A stretch of 64,000 nt of DNA. Source: Yoonia sp. R2331 (GTDB taxonomy: Bacteria; Pseudomonadota; Alphaproteobacteria; Rhodobacterales; Rhodobacteraceae). Both the position numbers and the translations under genes were made by a program. The stretch lies in assembly GCF_041103235.1 (NCBI RefSeq), contig NZ_JBGCUN010000001.1:1860001-1924000 (forward strand), written 5' to 3'. The notes under the pieces were generated by a model. The model worked only from the letters and a program-made list of their open reading frames with translations, was not told where the DNA came from and made no database searches. Shown here piece after piece: positions 24,381-33,246 of the stretch. How positions within the stretch are numbered: the first letter of the stretch is position 1; every line of letters starts with the position of its first letter.

Positions 24381-27300
24381 ATGTTTGGACGCTTCAAGAT
24401 TGGTATTCAGTTTGGTGGATTTGGGCCTGATACGCTTGTGGGCGATGCCCGTAAGGATTTGTTGTTCGGGCTATGGGGCAACGACACGTTGGACGGCGGC
24501 GCGGGTCGCGACCATTTGTTTGGCGGCTTTGGCGATGACACACTGATCGGGGGTGCCGGGGCTGACAAGCTTTTTGGTGGCTTCGGTTTTGACACCGCCG
24601 TCTTCGAAGGTGGCGTGGACGACTACACCGTTCACAGTGTCCGCGCCAATGGACGCGGGCCGATCAAGGCAAAGGTCACAGACGCAAGTGGTGACACGGA
24701 CCGCCTGAACAGTGTCGAGGCACTCTATTTTGCAAGTGATGATTACACCGCCTTTCTGGATGGCCGGAACAACGCCGTTCTCGCCCGCGATGACGCAGCA
24801 GATGCAGACGCCACTGGTGCCACGATTTCCGGCCTGACCGGCAATGACTTTGACTTTGACGGGGACGCGCTGACCATCATCGACATTGATACGACCGGGC
24901 TGACCGGATCGGCAACGCTGAACGATGACGGCACGATCAGCTATACGACCGACGGGGCATTTGACGCGCTCAAAGAAGGTGAGACGGCGCAGACCACGCT
25001 GACCTACACTGTAAGTGACGGCAACGGCGCCACTGACACCGCAACTGTTACTATCACAATCACTGGCGAGAATGACGCGCCCGAACTAACGCTGGCCGAC
25101 ACTGCCGAAGTCGCAGAAAATACGACCGCTGTGGCAGCAGCCAGTGCCTTTGATGTCGATGGAGATACGATCACCTACTCCCTGTCAGGGAATGATGCGG
25201 TGCTATTTGATATCGACGCAAACGGTGTGCTGACCTTCAAGGACGCCCCGGATTTTGAAGCCCCGGCAGACGCGGATGGTGACAACGTCTATGATGTCAC
25301 AGTGATCGCGTCCGATGGCACATTGTCCGACAGCGCCGATATCGCCGTCACCGTCACTGACGTGGACGAGGGCCCTGCCCCAAAGGTCTGGATCAACGAA
25401 TTCCATTATGACAACGCCGGGGGCGATGTCGGTGAATTTATCGAAGTGGCAGGAACCGCAGGCGTCAACCTCAATGGGTGGAGCCTTGTGCTTTATAACG
25501 GGTCAAACGGCACGGCCTATAACACCATTGCGCTTGCTGATGCACTAGACGACACCGCTGGCGGTTTTGGGTTCAATGTCACCAACCTACCCAGCAACGG
25601 CCTGCAAAACGGCGCGCCCGATGGCATCGCACTGGTTGATGATACAGGTGCAGTGGTCGAATTCATCTCTTACGAAGGGGCCATGACGGCCGCTGACGGG
25701 CCAGCCACTGGCCTGACCTCTCAGGATGTGGGCGTGGCTGAAACCAGCGGCCAGCCAATTGGTGGGTCGATCCAGCGCAGCGGCATCGAGGATGAATTCA
25801 CCTGGACGGTCACGGATACCAACACAACTGGTGCAACCAATGACGGCCAGACGTTGGGTGATGTGCCGCCCAACGTCTTCATCAACGAATTCCACTATGA
25901 CAACGCCGGTGGCGATGTCGGTGAATTTATCGAAGTCGCCGGTGACGCGGGCACAGACCTAAGCGGTTGGTCGCTGGTGCTCTACAATGGCTCCAACGGC
26001 ACGCCTTACAATACCATCGCACTGGATGGTGTCTTGGCGGACACCGCGAACGGCATCGGTTTTGACGTCACCGACCTGCCCAGCAACGGGCTGCAGAACG
26101 GCGGCCCGGACGGGATCGCACTGGTGAATGACCAAGGCGAGGTTGTCGAATTTCTGTCCTACGAAGGCACGTTTGATGCCGTTGGCGGCCCTGCCGATGG
26201 CATGACCTCAACCGACATTGGCGTTTCTGAATCCGGCAGCACCGCCATCGGTGACAGCTTGCAGCGTCTCGAAGACGGCACATGGGACGGCCCAAAAGCC
26301 AACACCAAGGGGGGCGCCAATACCGAGCCGGTAACACCCCCGGCAAATGACGTCATCCTGTCAGAATTCCACTATGACAACGCTGGCGGCGACGTTGGCG
26401 AATTCGTCGAGGTGTCTGGCACTCCGGGTGGTGATCTGACTGGCTGGACCATCGCGCTTTACAACGGCAATGGCGGGGCGGTCTACAATACGGTGGCCCT
26501 GACCGGCACGTTGAACGCTGACGGCTATGCCTCTGTCGATGTCCCCGGCATCCAGAACGGTGCACCTGATGGCATCGCACTTGTCGCGCCAGATGGAACC
26601 ATTGCGGAATTCATTGCCTACGAAGGCGACCTGACCGCAACTGACGGCCCTGCGGCTGGGATGACAGCGCTCGACATCGGCGTATCAGAGACCAGCAGCA
26701 CCGCCATAGGCGACAGTCTGCAAAAGGACAGCGATGGCAACTGGCAAGGACCTGCCGCCAGCACGCGTGATGCGGCAAACGACGACGGCCCACCGCCCCC
26801 ACCGCCGCCGCCAACCGGCACAACGTTGATTTCGACCGTGCAGGGCAGCGGCAATGCCTCTACACTTGATGGGCAAGTTGTGAACGTCGAGGCGGTTGTG
26901 ACCGCTGTGATGTCCAATGGGTTCTATTTGCAAGAGGAAGACGCAGACGCCGATGCTGACGCTGCGACGTCCGAAGGGATCTTTGTCTTCACCGGCGACA
27001 CACCGGGTGTGACTATGACCGATGTTGTCTATGTCACGGGCACGGTTGATGAATTCTTTGACTTCACGCAATTGACCAATGCCACCGTGTCCAACATCGG
27101 CACCGCCACTTTGCCGACCGCCGCGACATTGACCCTGCCGGACAGCATCAGCAGCCTTGAAAGTTCTGAGGGTATGCAAGTCAGCCTTGCTTCGGACGGC
27201 GCGCCGTTGACAATCATAGAAACGTTCAACTTTGATCGCTTTGGCGAAATTGTCGTAAGCGAAGGCGCACAGATCCAGCCAACCCAGATTTATGATGCCC

Positions 27301-28625
27301 AGACCCAATTGACCGAAATCACCGCATTGCAGGAACAAAATGCGGCGAACCGGATAACCATTGACGATGGCGCAGGCGGACAAAATCCTGATTCATTTGC
27401 CTATATCGCGAACACGTCGGCAGGCGACAATGGTGATGGAATTCTGAGCGCGGGTGATGTCTTTACAGCTGACGGCCCCACCCTGCGGCTTGGGGCCGAA
27501 CTGGATGCACCGGTCAACGGTGTGCTGTCCTTCAACTTTGGGGAATACAAGATCATCCCGACAGAGACGCTGTCAATTGACCCCACCACCAATGAAGGTG
27601 CGCGCGAAGAAACACCGCCCGATGTCGGTGGTGACTTGAAAGTGGTCAGCTTCAACGCGCTCAACTACTTCACCTCGCTGGATGACCCGGCCCTTTCGAC
27701 CGCAGAGAAAGTAGCCCTCTACGGCTATGATCCACGCGGCGCAGCCACACCCGAAGATCTTGCCCGCCAGACCGAAAAGCTGGTGAACGCATTGATTGCA
27801 TTGGACGGCGATATCGTTGGCCTGCAAGAAATCGAAAACAACGGCTTTGACGATGACAGCGCCATTGCCACCCTGGTCGCGGCGCTGAATAGCGAATTGG
27901 GAAGCGAGGTCTATGGCTACGTGGATCCCACCGGCGGTGTTGGCGGGATGCTCGGCACTGACGCGATCACGACAGGGTTCATCTACAAGCTCGACAGTGT
28001 TGACGTGACGGGTTCTGATTTCTTGGTATTTGACGATGGCGGCCAACAACGCAACCGCCCGGCTGTGGCCGCTACCTTCGTCGACGAAAACGGAGAAGAG
28101 GTCACCGTCGCCGTCAATCACTTCAAGTCCAAAGGTGGGAGCGGCAGCGGCGATGACGCCGATCAGGGCGATGGTCAGGGCAACTTCAATGCGGTGCGCA
28201 CGGCAGCGGCAGAGCAACTGACAGCATGGCTTGAAACCGGGCCGACTGGCACAACGGACCCTGACGTTCTGATCATCGGTGACCTGAATGCCTATCTGCA
28301 GGAGGACCCGGTTCAAGCGATCGAAGCCGCAGGCTACGACAACCTGCTGGAAGACTTCGTCGGCGCCGAAGATGCCTTCAGCTTTATCTTTGATGGGCAG
28401 CAAGGCGCGCTGGATCATGCCTTGTCGTCTGACTCACTTACCAATCAGATCACCGGCGTCGCCGAATGGCACATCAATGCACAGGAACCTGATCTTTTGA
28501 ACTACAACAGCCAGTTCAATGATCCGTCATTCTACAATGGTGACGATGTGTTTGCAGCATCTGACCACGATCCGCTTTTGGTCGGACTGACATTGTTTAC
28601 GCCAGATCCCTTGGCGGTTGCCTGA
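24381..28625 (+). CDS. ExeM/NucH-type extracellular nuclease with N-terminal RTX repeats and three LTD-like repeats
   Basis: 1414 residues from the ATG at 24381 (GGGGGA seven bases upstream). Order: RTX nonapeptide repeats (LDGGAGRDHLFGGFGDDTL, about 15-75); VCBS and cadherin-like domains with TYTVSDGNGATDTATVTIT (about 135-330); three LTD-like repeats each opening EFHYDNAGGDVGEF (about 335, 500, 655); a proline hinge; an OB-like domain (LISTVQGSGNASTLDGQVV, about 812); and a C-terminal endonuclease/exonuclease/phosphatase domain with LQEIENNGFDD, VNHFKSKGG, IGDLNAY and ASDHDPLLVG. It probably degrades extracellular DNA and needs calcium. There is no Sec signal; RTX repeats imply type I secretion. 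RTX at the N-terminus is unusual. Confidence 0.9.
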   Translation: MFGRFKIGIQFGGFGPDTLVGDARKDLLFGLWGNDTLDGGAGRDHLFGGFGDDTLIGGAGADKLFGGFGFDTAVFEGGVDDYTVHSVRANGRGPIKAKVTDASGDTDRLNSVEALYFASDDYTAFLDGRNNAVLARDDAADADATGATISGLTGNDFDFDGDALTIIDIDTTGLTGSATLNDDGTISYTTDGAFDALKEGETAQTTLTYTVSDGNGATDTATVTITITGENDAPELTLADTAEVAENTTAVAAASAFDVDGDTITYSLSGNDAVLFDIDANGVLTFKDAPDFEAPADADGDNVYDVTVIASDGTLSDSADIAVTVTDVDEGPAPKVWINEFHYDNAGGDVGEFIEVAGTAGVNLNGWSLVLYNGSNGTAYNTIALADALDDTAGGFGFNVTNLPSNGLQNGAPDGIALVDDTGAVVEFISYEGAMTAADGPATGLTSQDVGVAETSGQPIGGSIQRSGIEDEFTWTVTDTNTTGATNDGQTLGDVPPNVFINEFHYDNAGGDVGEFIEVAGDAGTDLSGWSLVLYNGSNGTPYNTIALDGVLADTANGIGFDVTDLPSNGLQNGGPDGIALVNDQGEVVEFLSYEGTFDAVGGPADGMTSTDIGVSESGSTAIGDSLQRLEDGTWDGPKANTKGGANTEPVTPPANDVILSEFHYDNAGGDVGEFVEVSGTPGGDLTGWTIALYNGNGGAVYNTVALTGTLNADGYASVDVPGIQNGAPDGIALVAPDGTIAEFIAYEGDLTATDGPAAGMTALDIGVSETSSTAIGDSLQKDSDGNWQGPAASTRDAANDDGPPPPPPPPTGTTLISTVQGSGNASTLDGQVVNVEAVVTAVMSNGFYLQEEDADADADAATSEGIFVFTGDTPGVTMTDVVYVTGTVDEFFDFTQLTNATVSNIGTATLPTAATLTLPDSISSLESSEGMQVSLASDGAPLTIIETFNFDRFGEIVVSEGAQIQPTQIYDAQTQLTEITALQEQNAANRITIDDGAGGQNPDSFAYIANTSAGDNGDGILSAGDVFTADGPTLRLGAELDAPVNGVLSFNFGEYKIIPTETLSIDPTTNEGAREETPPDVGGDLKVVSFNALNYFTSLDDPALSTAEKVALYGYDPRGAATPEDLARQTEKLVNALIALDGDIVGLQEIENNGFDDDSAIATLVAALNSELGSEVYGYVDPTGGVGGMLGTDAITTGFIYKLDSVDVTGSDFLVFDDGGQQRNRPAVAATFVDENGEEVTVAVNHFKSKGGSGSGDDADQGDGQGNFNAVRTAAAEQLTAWLETGPTGTTDPDVLIIGDLNAYLQEDPVQAIEAAGYDNLLEDFVGAEDAFSFIFDGQQGALDHALSSDSLTNQITGVAEWHINAQEPDLLNYNSQFNDPSFYNGDDVFAASDHDPLLVGLTLFTPDPLAVA
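25386..26810 (+). repeat. Three tandem LTD-like coding repeats inside the nuclease gene
   Basis: Units begin near 25386, 25875 and 26352, spaced 489 and 477 bases (measured between the shared GAATTCCA sites at 25398, 25887 and 26364). The first two are nearly identical at DNA level over their opening 60 bases; the third has diverged. This indicates internal duplication. Confidence 0.85.
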
Positions 28626-28641
28626 CCCGCATGATCTTTTT

Positions 28642-28667
28642 GGCCCCCCGCCGCGAGGCGTGGGGCC
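28642..28667 (+). terminator. Rho-independent-like terminator after the nuclease gene
   Basis: GGCCCCCCGCC pairs with GGCGTGGGGCC (one mismatch) around a GCGA loop, 17 bases after the stop codon, then CCTTATTCC. Strong stem, weak U-tract. Confidence 0.65.
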
Positions 28668-28797
28668 CCTTATTCCCCGCATTGCGCCAGGATCAAGACC
28701 GCCTGTTTGACCGGCGAATGGCTCAAGATTTGCGACGCGTATCGCATTGGCAATCGCCGATTGTCATTTTGGTCTGAAAAGAAGATCGGTGTTCTTG

Positions 28798-28873
28798 TGG
28801 TGCCCCCACACGGACTCGAACCGCGGACCTACTGATTACAAATCAGTTGCTCTACCAGCTGAGCTATAGGGGC
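28798..28873 (-). tRNA. tRNA-Thr (anticodon UGU)
   Basis: On the minus strand a 76-base cloverleaf begins GCCCCTATAGCTCAG. The anticodon arm CTGAT-TTGTAAT-CAG gives UGU, the T arm holds GGTTCGAGTCC, the acceptor stem GCCCCTA/TGGGGGC closes, and CCA is encoded. Confidence 0.96.
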
Positions 28874-29088
28874 ACTGCGTCGGTCTTTAGCGTCCCTTTT
28901 TGCCGGTGACAAGCCTTTGCTTTGCAATGATCGCAACAATGAAACCGGTGCCCCTTAGAACGCCAGTCGTCCATGCGATGCTCGGTGCTTGATGACGACA
29001 AAACACGCATCACCCCTACCCCGCAACAGCGTTCCATCCGGCCACATTTACCGCTAGAGTGCCGGCAACAAGAACGAAAGTGGCAGGC

Positions 29089-29964
29089 ATGCAGATCGCA
29101 TATCACATGGGTGCAAATTGCACGGACGAAGACCGGCTGCTCAAATCGATCCTCAAGAACAACGCGCAATTGTCAGAACGGGGAATCAAAGCTCCCGGCC
29201 CCGGTAGATATCGTGCCTTGATCCGTGAAACGATCCAACAGCTCGATGGCGCCACACCCGATCCGGACGCACGACAAGTCCTTTTGGATGCAATTGTCGA
29301 CGCCGAGGATGCGAAACGCCTTGTGATGAGCAATGCAAATTTCATCTGCGTTCCCAACCGCATCTTTGATCACGGCGTCTTTTACGAGCAAATCGCTTTC
29401 AAATTGCGCGGGCTTATCAGCCTGTTTCCAGATGATGAGATTGAGCTTTTCCTTGGCCTGCGTGATCCCGCCACCTTTCTGCCCGCAACCTTTGCAGAAG
29501 CGAAGTCCGACACGCTGGCCGATTTCCTTCAAGACACACCGCTTGGGGATATTCGGTGGTCAGATGTGATCCGCCGCATCCGCGATACGGCCCCGTCCGC
29601 AAAGCTGACAGTTTGGTGCAATGAAGATACGCCGCTGATTTGGGGCGAGGTGATGCGCCGGATTTGTGGGCTGGCCGCCGACGACCCGGTTGACGGGGCG
29701 CTTGACCTTTTGGCAACGATCATGACACCCGACGGGATGTCGCGGCTAACCGCCTATCTGCAGAAACATCCGCCCAAGTCACCAGCCCAGGAACGCAAAA
29801 TCGTCATGGCGTTCCTCGACAAATACGCGCTACCCGACGCGCTGGAAGAGGTCATCGACCTTCCGGGCCTCGACGCTGAAATCGTAGATGCCTTGTCAGC
29901 CGCATACGACGCCGATGTGAACCTGATCGCTGATATGACTGACGTCACCTTCATCGCGCCCTAG
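29089..29964 (+). CDS. Conserved hypothetical protein
   Basis: 291 residues from the ATG at 29089 (GGCAGG just upstream; an ATG-less extension to 29059 is possible). No signal or membrane segment. The N-terminus MQIAYHMGANCTDEDRLL and later FICVPNRIFDHGVFYEQ and DEIELFLGLRDPATFLPA give alternating strand/helix blocks that recall a sulfotransferase-like layout without its P-loop; this is only an impression. Acidic C-terminal third. It is convergent with the gapR-like gene and downstream of tRNA-Thr. Function unknown. Confidence 0.75.
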   Translation: MQIAYHMGANCTDEDRLLKSILKNNAQLSERGIKAPGPGRYRALIRETIQQLDGATPDPDARQVLLDAIVDAEDAKRLVMSNANFICVPNRIFDHGVFYEQIAFKLRGLISLFPDDEIELFLGLRDPATFLPATFAEAKSDTLADFLQDTPLGDIRWSDVIRRIRDTAPSAKLTVWCNEDTPLIWGEVMRRICGLAADDPVDGALDLLATIMTPDGMSRLTAYLQKHPPKSPAQERKIVMAFLDKYALPDALEEVIDLPGLDAEIVDALSAAYDADVNLIADMTDVTFIAP

Positions 29965-29992
29965 GTCCCAAGCCACAGCGGTCAGGCCAAAG

Positions 29993-30262
29993 CTACATGC
30001 CCAACGCGGATTTATACATATCCAGCACGGCCTCTTCTTCTGCCAGATCATTGGCGTCACGCTTTCGGATCGCGATGACCTTGCGCATGACCTTGGTGTC
30101 ATAGCCCCGGCCCTTCGCCTCTGCCATAACTTCCTTCTGGGCATCTGCGATGTCCTTCTTTTCGGCCTCCAGTCGCTCAAACCGTTCGATGAACTGGCGC
30201 AACTCCTGGCCTGCAACAGATGTGACTGTATCACTCTCTGTGGTCGCGGTGGTATCGGTCAT
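29993..30262 (-). CDS. gapR: GapR-like DNA-binding protein (DUF2312)
   Basis: 89 residues. [20 protein letters not shown], then [19 protein letters not shown] and [11 protein letters not shown] are the signature of DUF2312, the family of Caulobacter GapR. That protein encircles overtwisted DNA ahead of replication and transcription forks and helps topoisomerases. The length is the family norm. It lies alone between convergent and divergent neighbours. Confidence 0.92.
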   Translation of the reverse strand: MTDTTATTESDTVTSVAGQELRQFIERFERLEAEKKDIADAQKEVMAEAKGRGYDTKVMRKVIAIRKRDANDLAEEEAVLDMYKSALGM

Positions 30263-30371
30263 GATGCGCTCTCCTGTATTGGCCGGCCCCCTGACTAGCT
30301 TGGTGGTCAGGGCCTTGCAAGCCGTTCACGCAGGTAGTAGCGACTGCGCGTCGCAAAAAAGGAGCGCGCGG

Positions 30372-30587
30372 ATGGAATGGCTGGTCTGGATAGGCGCAAT
30401 GGTTTCGGTTCTTGGTCTTGTCGGGATCGTCCTGAGCGTTGTGCTGGTCATCCGCGCGCGGCGGGCAGAGTTGGATGATGACGCGCTGCGGGCAAAGCTG
30501 AACCGCGTCTTGCCGCTGAACTTGGGCGCCCTGTTCTTGTCCGTCATCGGATTGATGATGGTGGTGCTGGGTGTGCTTCTGACCTAA
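30372..30587 (+). CDS. Small inner-membrane protein with two helices
   Basis: 71 residues; ATG at 30372 follows AGGAG. Helix 1 covers about 3-27 (WIGAMVSVLGLVGIVLSVVL), a basic/acidic loop follows (RARRAELDDDALRAKLNR), helix 2 covers about 48-70. Its stop overlaps the end of the convergent bigR-like gene. Not recognised; likely a conserved membrane protein of unknown role. Confidence 0.7.
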   Translation: MEWLVWIGAMVSVLGLVGIVLSVVLVIRARRAELDDDALRAKLNRVLPLNLGALFLSVIGLMMVVLGVLLT

Positions 30588-30901
30588 TCGGCCGGGCAAA
30601 ACACCTCGTACAAGCGCTCAAGCACGGGGCGGACCCGCGGATCAGAAAGCTGATAGCGCACGCTGCGCCCATTCTTATGGCAGGTGACCAGTCCTTCGGC
30701 ACGCAATCGCAGCAATTGCCCCGAAACATAGGACTGGCTGGCGCCAAGCAGCGCGACCAATTCACTCACCCCTCTGTCCTGCGGGACAAGCGCGCACAGC
30801 AATCGCAACCGCGCGGGATTGGAAAGAGATTTCATCAGCTCTGCGGCTTCATCAGCAGCAGCGGTCATTGGATCAACGCTAACTTTAATGTCCATGGTCA
30901 T
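30584..30901 (-). CDS. bigR: BigR/SqrR-type persulfide-sensing ArsR repressor
   Basis: 105 residues with an ArsR winged helix (SNPARLRLLCALVP, then VSELVALLGASQSYVSGQLL). Cysteines at 36 and 102 are 66 residues apart, exactly the spacing of Cys41/Cys107 in Rhodobacter SqrR, which form a tetrasulfide or disulfide with persulfide and release DNA. A third Cys (74) is also present. It is divergent from a persulfide dioxygenase operon, the known BigR/SqrR regulon, with a palindrome between them. Confidence 0.92.
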   Translation of the reverse strand: MTMDIKVSVDPMTAAADEAAELMKSLSNPARLRLLCALVPQDRGVSELVALLGASQSYVSGQLLRLRAEGLVTCHKNGRSVRYQLSDPRVRPVLERLYEVFCPAD

Positions 30902-30927
30902 GTCACGAAGCTAACGACTGAAGCGAT

Positions 30928-30947
30928 ACATTTCAATATTGCAATGT
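30928..30947. promoter_or_regulatory. BigR/SqrR operator candidate
   Basis: ACATTTCAAT-ATTGCAATGT: a 20-base palindrome with one mismatched pair, 27 bases before the bigR start and 46 bases before blh. It probably represses both divergent transcripts until persulfide is sensed. Confidence 0.8.
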
Positions 30948-30992
30948 TTCTGATTTGCCCTATCCTGAACCCATTGAAAACCGGAGATCGCC

Positions 30993-31856
30993 ATGACACC
31001 CGATGTAACCGCCTTCTTTGATTCTGCCACAAATACAGTATCTTACGTCGTCAAAGAACCCAATGGCACACAATGTGCGATCGTCGACTCAGTTCTTGAC
31101 TACGATCAGGCTGCCGGGCGCACGGACACCAGTTCAGCTGACAAAATGATCGCTCATATTAAAGACAATGATCTAACAGTGGCTTGGATCCTGGAAAGCC
31201 ACGTGCATGCCGACCATCTTTCGGCAGCGCCTTACCTGCAAGACGCTTTGGGCGGCAAAATTGGGATCGGCAACCAGATCACCGTCGTGCAGGACACCTT
31301 TGGCAAAATCTTCAACGAAGGCACGCAGTTTCAGCGTGACGGGTCACAGTTTGACGGATTGTTCGCCGACGGTGACAGTATCCATATCGGGCAAATGCGC
31401 TGTGATGTGATGCACACGCCCGGACACACGCCCGCATGCCTGACCTATGTTATCGGCGACGCGGCCTTTGTCGGTGATACGCTTTTCATGCCCGATTTCG
31501 GCACGGCGCGCTGCGACTTTCCCGGCGGCTCTGCTGATGACCTCTATCACTCGATCCAGCGCATACTTTCCCTGCCGGATGAGACTCGCATCTTTGTCGG
31601 CCACGACTACAAAGCACCGGGCCGTGAAGAGTTCGCTTGGGAAACCACAGTTGGCGAACAAAAGGCGATGAACGTTCACGTGGGCGCAGGCAAACCGCTC
31701 GCGGATTTTGTCGCCATGCGCACTGAACGCGACGCCAAGTTGGGCATGCCTCGGCTTATCCTGCCAAGCCTGCAAACCAACATGCGCGCGGGACATATGC
31801 CGGAACCGGATGACAACGGCACACGGTACTTCAAAGTTCCGATCAACACGCTCTAG
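30993..31856 (+). CDS. blh: Blh-type metallo-beta-lactamase-fold persulfide dioxygenase
   Basis: 287 residues with the complete metal motif: ESHVHADHLSA, HTPGHTPAC, GDTLF and GHDY. This is the ETHE1/Blh group, which oxidises glutathione persulfide to sulfite with a single iron. In Xylella and Agrobacterium Blh is fused to an N-terminal DUF442 domain; here that domain is a separate gene (32730-33149). First gene of the BigR-controlled operon. Confidence 0.93.
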   Translation: MTPDVTAFFDSATNTVSYVVKEPNGTQCAIVDSVLDYDQAAGRTDTSSADKMIAHIKDNDLTVAWILESHVHADHLSAAPYLQDALGGKIGIGNQITVVQDTFGKIFNEGTQFQRDGSQFDGLFADGDSIHIGQMRCDVMHTPGHTPACLTYVIGDAAFVGDTLFMPDFGTARCDFPGGSADDLYHSIQRILSLPDETRIFVGHDYKAPGREEFAWETTVGEQKAMNVHVGAGKPLADFVAMRTERDAKLGMPRLILPSLQTNMRAGHMPEPDDNGTRYFKVPINTL

Positions 31857-31864
31857 GAATTAAC

Positions 31865-32290
31865 ATGCCAACAGACTGGATTTGGGGGCTCCTCGGCGGG
31901 GGCCTGATTGGAACGGCTGCGGCCATCTTTCTTTTAGTGAACGGCCGGATCATGGGCGCATCCGGCATTCTTGGCGGACTGGTCGATGGATCCGGTCGTG
32001 ATACTGCGCGTGAACGGCTGTCTTTGCTGGCGGGTCTGATCGGTGTGCCTTTCGTCCTGGCGCTCTTGATCGGAGGTGCGGAGACGCACCTGACGCCTAA
32101 CCTGCTTTTGGTGATCTCCAGCGGCCTGCTCGTCGGTGTCGGCACGCGGATTGCAAACGGCTGCACCTCAGGCCACGGGGTCTGTGGTATCAGTCGCCTC
32201 TCGCGACGCGGCATCGTCGCTACGCTGTTCTATATTGGTGCCGGCGCCGTCACCGTGGCGCTCCTCAAGAACCTACTTGGGGTCGTCTGA
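31865..32290 (+). CDS. YeeE/YedE-family membrane protein, N-half (sulfur-compound transporter)
   Basis: 141 residues, hydrophobic with about four helices. ANGCTSGHGVCGISRLSRRG is the YeeE/YedE (DUF395) signature with two conserved cysteines proposed to relay sulfur species such as thiosulfate. It ends at the first base of the next gene's ATG (overlap of one base), so it probably forms one transporter with it. Confidence 0.92.
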   Translation: MPTDWIWGLLGGGLIGTAAAIFLLVNGRIMGASGILGGLVDGSGRDTARERLSLLAGLIGVPFVLALLIGGAETHLTPNLLLVISSGLLVGVGTRIANGCTSGHGVCGISRLSRRGIVATLFYIGAGAVTVALLKNLLGVV

Positions 32291-32721
32291 TGCGCAATAT
32301 CTTTGCATTTCTTGTGGGCGGCCTTTTTGGCACGGGGCTGCTGCTCTCAGGTATGACCGACACGCGCAAGGTGCGTGGCTGGCTTGATCTCTTTGGCGAC
32401 TGGGATCCGACGCTGGCTTTTGTGATGGGTGGCGCGATCGTACCGATGGCACTGGCCTGGCGGTTTGTGCCCGGACGCGCGCCGATCATGGGCGGTAGCT
32501 TCCCCGCACCCCCTTCCCCCGCGCTCGGCCGCAACTTGATTGTCGGCTCGGTGCTGTTTGGTGTCGGTTGGGGTCTGTCCGGTCTTTGTCCGGGACCCGC
32601 TGCTGCCTCACTCGGCTTTGGCGGTTTTGGCGGCGCTGTGTTCTTTGTGGCGATGATCCTTGGTATGTTAGCGGCCCCTGCACTGCGGAACCGTCTGGAC
32701 GCTGTGGCTGCGGCGGGCTAG
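32290..32721 (+). CDS. YeeE/YedE-family membrane protein, C-half (DUF6691 type)
   Basis: 143 residues with about four helices. GLLLSGMTDTRKVRGWLDLF and GLSGLCPGPAAASLGFG are typical of the second YeeE/YedE half, including its conserved cysteine. Translationally coupled to the previous gene. Together they are expected to move sulfur compounds across the inner membrane in the persulfide response. Confidence 0.92.
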   Translation: MRNIFAFLVGGLFGTGLLLSGMTDTRKVRGWLDLFGDWDPTLAFVMGGAIVPMALAWRFVPGRAPIMGGSFPAPPSPALGRNLIVGSVLFGVGWGLSGLCPGPAAASLGFGGFGGAVFFVAMILGMLAAPALRNRLDAVAAAG

Positions 32722-32729
32722 GTAACGAC

Positions 32730-33149
32730 ATGGAAATTCGCCCGATCACACCGACCTACACAGTCTCTCCGCAAATTGACCCCGCTGACATTCCAGCGAT
32801 CAAAGCTGCGGGCTATGTCACCATCATCAATAACCGGCCCGATGCAGAAATCCCGCCCAGTCACCAAAGTGCTGCGATGCGCGCGCTTGCCGAAGAGGCA
32901 GGGTTGGGATTTGTCGACAACCCCGTAACCCATCAAGGGCTCAATATGGAAATGGTGACAGCCCAACGTGATGTCATGGACGCCGCCGATGGTCCGGTCT
33001 TTGCCTATTGCGCCTCGGGCACACGTTGCACCATCGTCTGGGCTTTGGGTCAGGCAGAGCGAATGTCGACCGACGATATTCTGGCCGCCGCGGCAGAACA
33101 AGGCTATGATATTGGCGGGATGCGCCGTCAGCTTGACGCACTTCGGTAA
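32730..33149 (+). CDS. DUF442/TIGR01244-family sulfur transferase or phosphatase-like protein
   Basis: 139 residues from the ATG at 32730, eight bases after the previous stop. VSPQIDPADIPAIKAAGY and VTIINNRPDAEIPPSHQS open the fold, and FAYCASGTRCTIVWAL holds the C-x-x-G-x-R loop with an additional cysteine. The family is the N-terminal domain of fused Blh proteins and is thought to be a rhodanese-like sulfur carrier. Last gene of the operon. Confidence 0.9.
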   Translation: MEIRPITPTYTVSPQIDPADIPAIKAAGYVTIINNRPDAEIPPSHQSAAMRALAEEAGLGFVDNPVTHQGLNMEMVTAQRDVMDAADGPVFAYCASGTRCTIVWALGQAERMSTDDILAAAAEQGYDIGGMRRQLDALR

Positions 33150-33246
33150 TGGCCGAATTCCGGCAAGTTCGACACGCTCAGCAAGCTACCAAAGGCACCA
33201 GCATCCCATCCTTTCAAGTCCTCTAGACCTGCGCCGATAAAGCTGG

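Noticed and set aside
24381-24600. Reading the RTX block as a hemolysin or toxin.
   Set aside because: RTX repeats only indicate calcium binding and usually type I secretion; the catalytic domain is clearly an ExeM-type nuclease.
27573-28418. A 281-codon open frame antisense to the nuclease domain.
   Set aside because: No family features; sense strand has clear catalytic motifs.
32568-32729. Upstream extension of the DUF442 gene into the YeeE/YedE gene.
   Set aside because: The ATG at 32730 starts exactly where the family fold begins; the extension is a shadow of the membrane gene.
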